A stretch of 64,000 nucleotides of DNA from Muricoccus roseus (GTDB lineage: Bacteria > Pseudomonadota > Alphaproteobacteria > Acetobacterales > Acetobacteraceae), in contig NZ_FQZF01000018.1 of the NCBI RefSeq assembly GCF_900141905.1, positions 1-64,000 on the forward strand, given 5' to 3'. Shown one piece after another: positions 57,291 to 64,000 of the stretch. The translations under genes and the position numbers were made by a program. The notes beneath the pieces are model-generated. The model saw nothing but the letters and a program-made list of their open reading frames with translations. It made no database searches and was not told the DNA's origin. Every line of letters starts with the position of its first letter. Within the stretch, counting starts at the first letter, position 1.

Positions 57291-57799
57291 GCGGCACGGT
57301 GGAGCGTCTCTACGGGCGCCTGATGTCGGTCGTGGGCATTGCCAGGATCAGCGCCTCCAAGGTGCTCGGCGGCAGCGGCGTGCGCCGGTACCAGTGCCGC
57401 TTCGATGGGGCGGAGGTCCGCGACGGCACGCCTTCGGTGCAGCAGTACGGCCTTACCTCCCGCGCGAAGGTCGGCGCCGACGCCGTGGTGATCTTCGTCG
57501 GCGGCAATCGCGGATCCGGCGTCATCATCGCGACCAACGATCGCCGCTACCAGCTGGAGCTGGAGGAGGGTGAGGTCGCGATCCATGACGACCTTGGCCA
57601 CAAGGTGCATCTCAGCAGGACGGGCATCCGCATCGACGGGGGCGGGCACAACCTGACCATCACCGGCGTGCCGAAGCTGCTGCAGGACGGCGACATCGAG
57701 GCGACCGGGGACGTGAAAGCCGGCACCATCAGCCTGCTCGAGCACAAGCACACGAGCGTCATGCCCGGCGGCGGCCAGTCAGGCCCGCCTACGCCCTGA
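57287..57799 (+). CDS. Baseplate spike protein (Mu gp45-like)
   Basis: 170 residues. An OB-like front then a beta-helical section (VAIHDDLGHKVHLSRTGIRIDGGGHNLTITG) and a C-terminal HKH motif in LLEHKHTSVMPGGGQSGPP, which in this family binds iron at the tip. It punctures the outer membrane. The start overlaps the hub gene stop by 4 bases. Confidence 0.9.
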   Translation: MSGTVERLYGRLMSVVGIARISASKVLGGSGVRRYQCRFDGAEVRDGTPSVQQYGLTSRAKVGADAVVIFVGGNRGSGVIIATNDRRYQLELEEGEVAIHDDLGHKVHLSRTGIRIDGGGHNLTITGVPKLLQDGDIEATGDVKAGTISLLEHKHTSVMPGGGQSGPPTP

Positions 57800-57837
57800 C
57801 AGGCGGCGCCTGCGCATGCCGGGCAAAGAGGAACCTC

Positions 57838-58287
57838 ATGGAAGGCGATTTCGCGATCGTCTGGGATGCCGAGCGCACCCAGGGCGACTGGCAATTCACG
57901 GCCAATGGCGAGCTGCTGACCGCGCCGGCCCTCGAGACCGCGGTGATGATCAGCCTCTTCACCGATGCCCGGGCAGCAGACGACGACAAGCTGCCGGCTG
58001 GCAGCACGGACCGACGCGGCTGGTGGGGCAACACCGTGGACCAGCAGCCGATCGGCTCCCGCCTCTGGCTCCTCCGCCGGGCCAAGCGCGAGCCGGAGAC
58101 CCTGCGCCGCGCGCGCCGCTACATCGAAGAGGCCCTTGCCTGGCTGGTAGAGGATGAGGTCGCAGCCCGGGTCGAGGTCGAGCCCGTGTGGAGCACCCCG
58201 ACCGGCATGGCTGCCTCCATCATCATCCATCAGGGCGAGGGCTTGCAGGCCGCGCTCCGGGCCGAATGGGCCTGGCAGGGGATCTGA
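57838..58287 (+). CDS. Baseplate wedge protein (Mu gp46-like)
   Basis: 149 residues. GDFAIVWDAERTQGDWQF, LETAVMISLFTDARA and WGNTVDQQPIGSRLWLLRRAK are characteristic of the GP46 family. It forms part of the baseplate wedge and is in Mu order between gp45 and gp47. Confidence 0.9.
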   Translation: MEGDFAIVWDAERTQGDWQFTANGELLTAPALETAVMISLFTDARAADDDKLPAGSTDRRGWWGNTVDQQPIGSRLWLLRRAKREPETLRRARRYIEEALAWLVEDEVAARVEVEPVWSTPTGMAASIIIHQGEGLQAALRAEWAWQGI

Positions 58288-58290
58288 CGA

Positions 58291-59391
58291 ATGGCCTTCG
58301 AGCGACCGACCCTGACCGCCCTGGTGCGGCAGGCCCGGGAAGACATGGCCGCGATCGTCGGCGGCGTGGTTCTCCGAGCCTCCCCCCTCGCCATCATGGC
58401 GAAGGCCATGGCGGGGCTGGTGCACGGCCTCTACGGCTATCTCGACTGGATTGCCCTGCAGGCCACGCCCTTCACGGCTACCGGGGCCTTCCTGGTCGCC
58501 TGGGGCGCTCTCGTGGGCGTCCTGCGCAAGGATGCCGCCACGGCCACAGCCCAGGCGACCTTCACCGGCGCGCCGGGCAGTCAGGTGCCGGATGGGACCC
58601 GCCTGGCTAGGTCAGCCGACGGGCTGAGCTACCGCACGACCGCCCTCGGCACCGTGGGCGCCAATGGGACCGTGACCCTGCCGATCGAGGCCGAGGAGGC
58701 CGGGGCGGTCGGCAATGCGCTGCAGGGCGCCCAGCTGGCCCTCAGCGGCGCCCTCTCCGGCGTGACCTCCGCCGCCACGCTCGCCACGCCGGCGACCGGC
58801 GGGGCCGATGAGGAGGGCGAGGAGGCTTTCCGCGCCCGCATCCTGGCTCGCTATGCCGAGCCGCCCCAGGGCGGGGCACCGAGCGACTACACGCGCTGGG
58901 CCATGGAAGTCGCAGGTGTCACCCGCGCCTGGGTGGCACCCAGCGGCGCCGGTGCCGGCACCGTCGTGGTCTACGTCATGCTGGACGACGCGCAGGCGGC
59001 CCATGACGGCTTCCCGCAGGGCACGGACGGCGTCGCGGGTGCCGAGACGCGTGGGATCGCCGCCACGGGCGACCAGCGCATCGTGGCGGACCACCTCTTT
59101 CCGCTTCGCCCGGCCACGGCCCTCGTCCATGTGGTCTCGCCGATTCCCTATCCGGTCGACATCACCATCTCCGACCTGGCGGCGGACAGCTCCGCGACGC
59201 GCGCAGCGATCGAGACTGCTCTCCGCGCCATGTTCCGCCGCGAGGGCAGCCCGGGCGGCACGATCTACCAGAACGACCTTTTCGCCGCGGTCGATGGGGT
59301 GGACGGGGTCGAGCGCTTCACCCTGAGCACCTCCTCGATCACGCCGCCAACCGGTCATCTGCCGGTGCTCGGCACCCTGAGCTGGGCCTGA
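58291..59391 (+). CDS. Baseplate J-like protein (Mu gp47-like)
   Basis: 366 residues. Front with LVRQAREDMAAIVGG, middle with AATATAQATFTGAPGSQVPDGT (the J fold) and GADEEGEEAFRARILARYAEPPQGG, which is a conserved baseplate J signature. Forms the wedge that links tail fibers to the hub. Length agrees with Mu gp47. Confidence 0.92.
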   Translation: MAFERPTLTALVRQAREDMAAIVGGVVLRASPLAIMAKAMAGLVHGLYGYLDWIALQATPFTATGAFLVAWGALVGVLRKDAATATAQATFTGAPGSQVPDGTRLARSADGLSYRTTALGTVGANGTVTLPIEAEEAGAVGNALQGAQLALSGALSGVTSAATLATPATGGADEEGEEAFRARILARYAEPPQGGAPSDYTRWAMEVAGVTRAWVAPSGAGAGTVVVYVMLDDAQAAHDGFPQGTDGVAGAETRGIAATGDQRIVADHLFPLRPATALVHVVSPIPYPVDITISDLAADSSATRAAIETALRAMFRREGSPGGTIYQNDLFAAVDGVDGVERFTLSTSSITPPTGHLPVLGTLSWA

Positions 59392-59395
59392 CCAC

Positions 59396-59992
59396 ATGCC
59401 CCTGATCGAGCGCAACGCGGCAGATCATGCCGCGATCCTGGGTGCGCTGCTGCCCCAGGGAGCCGTCTGGCCCGGCGGAGGCACGACCGCGATCGGGCGG
59501 GTCTGCCGAGGCATCGCGACCAGCGCAGCCCGCTTGCACGCTCGTGCCGGTGCGCTGCTGGCCGGCGCCTTTCCGGCGACCGCCTACGACCTGCTGCCGG
59601 AATGGGAGCTCTCCCTCGGCCTGCCGGACCCTTGCGCCGGCCCAGCGCCGTCCCTGCAGCTCCGCCGCGCGCAGGTGACCGCGAAGCTGACGGCGCGCGG
59701 GGGCCAGAGCGTGCCCTACTTCGTGAACGTCGCGGCCCGGCTCGGCTACAGCGTCAGCATTGTCGAGTACGCGCCGGCCCGCCTGGGCGCCATGCGGCTC
59801 GGCTCGCGCCTGAACGATGAGCGCTGGGCCCATGTCTGGGCGATCCGTGCCCCGACGACCACCGTGCGCTCCTTCCGCCTCGGCGTGAGTGGCCTGGGGG
59901 AGCGCTACCGCGACTGGGGGAACACGGTCCTCGAGTGCGAGATGCGGCGCCTGTCACCTGCCCACACGACCCTTCTCTTCCAGTACTCCTAG
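59396..59992 (+). CDS. YmfQ/Mu gp48-like baseplate protein
   Basis: 198 residues. HAAILGALLPQGAVWP, YDLLPEWELSLGLPDPCAG and LQLRRAQVTAKLTARGGQSVPYFVNVAARLGYSVSI are the usual blocks of the YmfQ (DUF2313) family. Attaches the fibers to the baseplate edge and completes the gp44-gp48 series. Confidence 0.9.
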   Translation: MPLIERNAADHAAILGALLPQGAVWPGGGTTAIGRVCRGIATSAARLHARAGALLAGAFPATAYDLLPEWELSLGLPDPCAGPAPSLQLRRAQVTAKLTARGGQSVPYFVNVAARLGYSVSIVEYAPARLGAMRLGSRLNDERWAHVWAIRAPTTTVRSFRLGVSGLGERYRDWGNTVLECEMRRLSPAHTTLLFQYS

Positions 59993-60000
59993 GAGACGCC

Positions 60001-60843
60001 ATGCGCCTCATCGCGAACGGCACGCAGGTCGGCATCCTGCCGGCTGTGGCCGCGCCTGTTGGCACGCCCGGCTACGGCACCAACGGCAACCCGGCCGCGG
60101 GCCAGGAAGCCACGATCCTCGATGCCGATGTGGTCAACATCGTCCTCGCCGAGCTCATGGCCGTCCTGCAGGCGGTCGGCATCGCGCCCGACAACACTGG
60201 GGCGGACAAGACGCAGCTGCTGCAGGCGCTCCGCTCCCTGATGGGCCGCCAGATGGTGGTCTATGCCTCGAGCGGCAGCTGGACGGTCCCGGCGGGCGTC
60301 ACCCGCATGCGGTTCCGCATCTGGGGCGGCGGCGGCGGCGGGGGCGGCTCGGCCAATGCCAACAGCGCCGGCGCCGGCGGCGGCGGGGCCGGGTTCACCG
60401 AGGGATGGGTCGCCGTCACACCGGGCCAGGTGCTGTCCATCCAGGTCGGTGCGGGCGGCGCCGGCGGCGTGCCTGGGGCAGCGGGCGGGGCGGGCGGCGT
60501 CAGCCTGGTCGCCGGCATCGCCTCGGCCAACCCCGGCGCCGGCGGTGCCGGTGGGAATGGCGCCATTGGCGGCCCCGGCGGCGCCGGCGGCACCGCGGCC
60601 GGCGGCACCTTCAACCAGGTCGGACAGGGTGCCGGCACTGGCTTCGTGACCGGCGACGGCGGCGTCCTCAGCGGCGGCGGCGGTGCCTCGTTCGGCTCCT
60701 CACCCCCGGGCGGGGCGGCGAGCTCGGCGACTGTCCCCCAGAACGGCAGTCCGGCGGCCATGCCCGGCGCCGGCGGTCCCGGCGGTGTCGCCGGCGGAGG
60801 CGGCGGAAACGGCGCCCCGGGCCTCGTGATCGTGGAGTGGTGA
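60001..60843 (+). CDS. Glycine-rich tail fiber adhesin
   Basis: 280 residues. A ~90-residue front with helical parts and then SGSWTVPAGVTRMRFRIWGG opens a domain of many Gly runs (GGGGGGGG, then repeated GAGGAGG blocks) to the C-terminus. Glycine-rich tips are known in tail adhesins that contact host receptors. The pattern of Gly-rich motifs between short variable loops suggests polyglycine type II folding. The start at 60001 has AGGAG just upstream. Confidence 0.7.
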   Translation: MRLIANGTQVGILPAVAAPVGTPGYGTNGNPAAGQEATILDADVVNIVLAELMAVLQAVGIAPDNTGADKTQLLQALRSLMGRQMVVYASSGSWTVPAGVTRMRFRIWGGGGGGGGSANANSAGAGGGGAGFTEGWVAVTPGQVLSIQVGAGGAGGVPGAAGGAGGVSLVAGIASANPGAGGAGGNGAIGGPGGAGGTAAGGTFNQVGQGAGTGFVTGDGGVLSGGGGASFGSSPPGGAASSATVPQNGSPAAMPGAGGPGGVAGGGGGNGAPGLVIVEW

Positions 60844-60845
60844 GC

Positions 60846-61043
60846 ATGGCCACCTATGCATTGATCGCGACGCAGAGCCTGTCTCTGCCCCAGGCGGATG
60901 GCAGCATCCTCGAATTCGAGGCGGGCGAGGTCGTGAACGTCATTCTCTGGAACCCAGCGGACGAGTTCCACCCGGACGAGGGACTGACCCTTGTCGAGAT
61001 CGCCAGCACCACGCGGGTGATCGATCGCCAGCTGGTCGAGTGA
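60846..61043 (+). CDS. Small tail-region protein (65 aa)
   Basis: Begins MATYALIATQSLSLPQADGS, beta-rich, ending in TRVIDRQLVE. It starts 2 bases past the glycine-rich gene. Size and place fit a fiber-assembly or chaperone protein, but there is no family match I can name. Confidence 0.5.
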   Translation: MATYALIATQSLSLPQADGSILEFEAGEVVNVILWNPADEFHPDEGLTLVEIASTTRVIDRQLVE

Positions 61044-61173
61044 TCAGCGGCCGGCGCCACGTCCCCGGCCCCTAACCAGCACCCACACGCCATCCGACAC
61101 CGGCACGACCGTGCGCCCCCGGGGTGCGCGGCGATGCCGCGTGCCGGCCTGCCGCTCCCTGGAGAGGTGAACG

Positions 61174-63444
61174 ATGTACGTTGTCCCGAAGCCGGGCCTC
61201 AAAGTTTCGGACCCTGCGCAGGGCGACTTCCTTCCCGAGGCCGGCCGCGCCGTCGCGACCAGCGAGTACTGGCGCCGCCGCGCGAAGGACGGCGATGTCA
61301 CGATCCTGCCCGACGAGGAGGGGCTACCCGCTCAGGTCGCGGACATCGTCGCGGCGGGGACCACGGCCGAGCGGCCGGTCCTCCTCCGGGAGGGCATGTT
61401 CCGCTTCAACCGCGACACCAAGCGCTTCGAGGGCGTCGGAGAGGTCGGCCAGGGCTGGGCGGCATTCGGCAGCGGAGCCGAGGCCGTGGCCGCGGCCGAG
61501 GCCGCGCGCCAGTACCGCGACGAGACGCAGGAGACGGCGGCGCCAGTGGCGGCCGCCGCAGGGGCAATCGTCGGCCTGGACGGCCGCCTGGCCGCCGCCG
61601 AGCAGAAGGTCGCTGGAAGCCTCACGCCGGACGGTCTCCGCACGCAGGGGCCGAGCGTCGGCTGGGGCGGAGGCCTGCTCCGCACCATCACCGGCCTGGT
61701 CCGGAACGGGATCTCCATCACCTACGCCACCCTGCTCGATGGCTTCTCCATCTTCGAGTACGGCCCCAAGCACTTCGCCGCCGGCGGCCTCATGGTGCAG
61801 CGCCTGGCGGACGGCGGCTGGACTCTGTCCGGCCCGCGCGGCGTGATCCTCTCCTGGGGCCCGACGGGCAAGATCACCTATTCGGACCTGCCGGTCCGCT
61901 CCATCAGCATGCCCGGCATCACGCTGGTGCTGCGCTACCTGGACGGCAGCTTCCTGGGCTTCCGCCTGACCAAGGGCGGCTACCTCCGCCGCGCGGATTA
62001 TCCCGCCGAGGACAGCATCACGGGCGGTGGATCCTCCTCCGCCTTCACCGATGCGGAAATGGCCGCGTTCGCGGCAGAGGCCCGCGCCTATTCCGACAAG
62101 GTGCGCCGCCGCGTCGTGGATCTCCGCAAGCCGACTGCCGGGCTGGAGCTGTTCATCAGCTATGGCCAGTCCCACGCCGCCGGATGGGAGACGTGGCCGG
62201 CGCTCTCCAAGAACGACCTCCTCTACGACAACCTGATGATGGGGATGGCGGTCCATGGCTGGGGGACGGCCACCTGGAACCCGCTGGGCGGCTCCGCGAC
62301 GCTGACGCCGCTCAAGGCCACCGTCATGAGCGGCACCAACACCGTCATGACGGATGCCGAGGTCGCGGCGCTTCCCTTCGGGGCGAGCAACCTCGGCGAG
62401 ACGCCGCTCGAAGGCTTCGCTGCGCAGTTCCGGGCTGCCTGGCTGCGGGCCCGCGGCAAGCCCGGAGGCGACCCGACGAATCGCTTCGTCTTCGCCTCCA
62501 CGGGTGTGGGCGGGATGAGCGTCGCGGAGCTGATGCCCGGCGCCTCACCCAACCGCTTCGGGCGCTTCCAGGCGGCCATCGCAGCGGCCAAGGCTCAGGC
62601 CGCGGCTGCGGGCCTCACCTTCGGTGTCGGCGGCATCCTCTACAGCCAGGGCCAGCAGGACTATGCGATCGGCACCAGCTTCTCCGCCTATGTGACCGGC
62701 CTGACCAACCTCATCGCCGCCATGCGGGCCGAGGTGGCGTCCCAAGTGCCGGGGCAGACGGGCATCGTCCCGATCTACCTGATCCAGACGGGCGGCCAGT
62801 ACACGAGCGACAGCCAGCAGCTGGCGATCGCCCGCGCCCAGATCGAGGTGGCCCGCACCGTCCCCGGCGTCTTCATCGCCGCCAATGACCAGGCGGTGCC
62901 GGACAAGGACGACCACCTGACCAGCAACGGCTCCCGCATGAGCGGGTGCACGGCCGGCAAGGTGGCAGCCAAGACCCTGATCGACGGCGAGGGGTTCGAG
63001 TGCACTCGCGTCATCCGGTGGACGGTGCGCGGCCGCACCCTGGTCGGCCTGATGCATCTGCCAGAAGGAGAGGTGAAGGTCAGCACCGCGTATGTCGGTC
63101 GCGCGCCCTCCGGCATCGAGACCTCCACCAGCCGTGGCATCTATGCCGAGGACGGCGCGGGTGTGCTCCCGATTGAGAGCACGCAGTTCGAGCGCGGGCG
63201 CCTGGTCGTCGCGACGCTCGGGCGCGATCCCGTCGGCACGGTCACGGTTTGGGTCGGGCGCGCGGGTGGGGCTGGCGCGCCGATCTGCCTCTCCGACAGC
63301 GACAGCACGCCGATCGTCTACCGCTACGAGTACACGGCCGGCTCCGGCCAGACCGCTGACGAGAACATCGCCGACCTCGTGGGCCTCTCCTACCCGTCCG
63401 AGAACCTGTGCCTGGCCGATGTCCAGGCCGCCACGGCCGCATAG
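61174..63444 (+). CDS. Tail protein: DUF2635-like N-terminus fused to SGNH esterase
   Basis: 756 residues. Residues 1-50 (MYVVPKPGLKVSDPAQGDFL ... EYWRRRAKDGDVTI) match the DUF2635 protein encoded at 50258. After a helical and beta-rich middle, an SGNH hydrolase domain begins near residue 325: nucleophile Ser333 in SYGQSHAAG, ASTGVGGMS, GILYSQGQQD and the DDHL group with His581. It resembles carbohydrate esterases (sialate O-acetylesterase type), which deacetylate surface glycans. GGAGAGG lies 7 bases before the ATG. Confidence 0.8.
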   Translation: MYVVPKPGLKVSDPAQGDFLPEAGRAVATSEYWRRRAKDGDVTILPDEEGLPAQVADIVAAGTTAERPVLLREGMFRFNRDTKRFEGVGEVGQGWAAFGSGAEAVAAAEAARQYRDETQETAAPVAAAAGAIVGLDGRLAAAEQKVAGSLTPDGLRTQGPSVGWGGGLLRTITGLVRNGISITYATLLDGFSIFEYGPKHFAAGGLMVQRLADGGWTLSGPRGVILSWGPTGKITYSDLPVRSISMPGITLVLRYLDGSFLGFRLTKGGYLRRADYPAEDSITGGGSSSAFTDAEMAAFAAEARAYSDKVRRRVVDLRKPTAGLELFISYGQSHAAGWETWPALSKNDLLYDNLMMGMAVHGWGTATWNPLGGSATLTPLKATVMSGTNTVMTDAEVAALPFGASNLGETPLEGFAAQFRAAWLRARGKPGGDPTNRFVFASTGVGGMSVAELMPGASPNRFGRFQAAIAAAKAQAAAAGLTFGVGGILYSQGQQDYAIGTSFSAYVTGLTNLIAAMRAEVASQVPGQTGIVPIYLIQTGGQYTSDSQQLAIARAQIEVARTVPGVFIAANDQAVPDKDDHLTSNGSRMSGCTAGKVAAKTLIDGEGFECTRVIRWTVRGRTLVGLMHLPEGEVKVSTAYVGRAPSGIETSTSRGIYAEDGAGVLPIESTQFERGRLVVATLGRDPVGTVTVWVGRAGGAGAPICLSDSDSTPIVYRYEYTAGSGQTADENIADLVGLSYPSENLCLADVQAATAA

Positions 63445-63459
63445 GCCCGGAGCCCTGAC

Positions 63460-64000
63460 ATGAGCTTCAGCACCACCCTCCTCGAGGTGGCCGGCACGCC
63501 CAACCCGGCCGAGACCAACGGGATGATCCCGGACATCCGGCTGGCGGGACTGCGCGCCATCTACAAGCTGGGCGGCCCCGCGCTGCCCGGCGAGACGCTG
63601 GCCCAGCGCGAGGAGCGCAGCCGCCTCAACCTGCTCAACCCGGCCGGGCCCAAGCTGCAGGTGATCGGCACGCCGCAGCTGACCGATACGGGCATGATCA
63701 CCACGGCCGGGACGCACTACTTCGACACGCTGCTGACCGAGACCACCAACTTCACCTATGCCGTGCTCGCGCGCTACGCGGGCGCCGGCGCCATTTGCCC
63801 GTTGGTCAGCAACTATGGGAGCCCGGGCACCGCCTACGGCACCGCCCTCTATTACGGGGATGTCGCGGCCTCCGGGGCGCCCGGAATCATGCAGGGCAAC
63901 ATCCGGTGCGGCTATGCCACCCTCAACTCGGGGGTGCAGACCTTTGCCAGCACCGGAAACCTGATCGACACGAACGTGTCGGACTGGAGCCTGTTCTTCG
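63460..64000 (+). CDS. Tail-tip protein, partial (cut by window edge)
   Basis: 180 residues are visible, beginning MSFSTTLLEVAGTPNPAETN. From about residue 70 (QVIGTPQLTDTGMITTAGTHYF) the sequence resembles the C-terminal domain of the IS-broken tail protein of prophage 1. It starts 15 bases past the esterase stop. Role probably in receptor contact; the end is outside the window. Confidence 0.7.
   Translation, partial: MSFSTTLLEVAGTPNPAETNGMIPDIRLAGLRAIYKLGGPALPGETLAQREERSRLNLLNPAGPKLQVIGTPQLTDTGMITTAGTHYFDTLLTETTNFTYAVLARYAGAGAICPLVSNYGSPGTAYGTALYYGDVAASGAPGIMQGNIRCGYATLNSGVQTFASTGNLIDTNVSDWSLFF

Larger units (their letters stand above)
24154..64000. mobile_element. Prophage 2: temperate myovirus-like prophage in tRNA-Glu (right end outside window)
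   Basis: From the tRNA outward the order is tyrosine integrase, excisionase-like gene, leftward early operon, S24 repressor with operators, rightward early and replication genes, reverse-strand accessory genes, terminase, head module, contractile tail and tail-tip genes, still open at 64000. Nothing in the structural genes looks broken, so it could be inducible. Lysis genes and the right att site must be beyond the window; the arrangement at 1100-3400 in prophage 1 shows what may follow. Confidence 0.92.

Noticed and set aside
60300-60840. DNA tandem repeat in the glycine-rich gene
   Set aside because: The repetition reflects Gly/Ala codons of an adhesin domain with varied spacing, not a true tandem array.

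Overview
The window is a GC-rich chromosomal segment of an alphaproteobacterium. Gene content (class I PHA synthase with a long Pro/Ala-rich N-terminus, short-type ArgC, an aminotransferase-hom-glpX-recJ operon, many small lipoproteins) fits Acetobacteraceae, probably Roseomonas-like; the genus is inference. Two prophages flank about 20 kb of ordinary chromosome.

Region 1 (1-4029) is the tail-end and lysis end of a prophage that continues to the left. An IS21-family element, seen as the istA N-terminus and four 23-bp terminal repeats, sits inside a fibronectin-III-containing tail gene. It is followed by a cassette of three membrane proteins, one small protein and a GH24 endolysin, then a terminator and a convergent small Cys-rich gene. 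The prophage ends at a 3' tRNA-Lys(CTT) fragment, evidently an attachment-site remnant.

Region 2 (4030-24153) is chromosome: an unknown protein and an AlgX-like SGNH protein, an M20 amidohydrolase, an NAD(P)-binding protein, an extensin-like protein, rplM-rpsI, argC and a gamma-carbonic-anhydrase-like protein. Next come a decayed yejB/yejE plus LysR-type remnant, two lipoproteins, phaC, and a lipoprotein followed by an aminotransferase-hom-glpX-recJ operon and a glycine-zipper lipoprotein.

Region 3 (24154-64000, open at the right edge) is a large prophage inserted at tRNA-Glu(TTC). The tyrosine integrase abuts the tRNA and is the last gene of a tightly overlapping 13-gene leftward operon (excisionase-like, DUF4326, DUF4031, DUF5131, MT-A70 methyltransferase and small unknowns). 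A LexA-like S24 repressor gene is bracketed by five copies of a 16-bp operator (type ACGGGG-N4-CCCCGT); the two perfect copies sit in the spacers of candidate PL and PR. Rightward come a small regulator, a CII-like regulator, a zinc-ribbon primase fragment, a TOPRIM/DUF927 helicase, an iteron-like cluster and a DUF6362 protein flanked by two copies of a ~90-bp non-coding element. Then follow a reverse-strand accessory island (HEPN/AbiU2, a membrane protein, a Mu-F-like Cys protein), a serine recombinase and small genes.

The late genes are mosaic: a lambda-like head module (terminase, gpW, portal, S49 protease/scaffold, gpD, major capsid, FII-like) joined to a Mu-like contractile tail (DUF2635, sheath, tube, chaperone, tape measure with a lysozyme-like domain, gpN split in two, gp44-48 equivalents). 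These are followed by a glycine-rich adhesin and a DUF2635-SGNH esterase tail protein. The last partial gene resembles the IS-broken tail gene of prophage 1, so the two prophages share a tail-tip protein family. The least explained features are the duplicated non-coding element, the GTCCGC-rich candidate cos region, the operator system with a probably leaderless PR transcript, and the DUF2635-esterase fusion.
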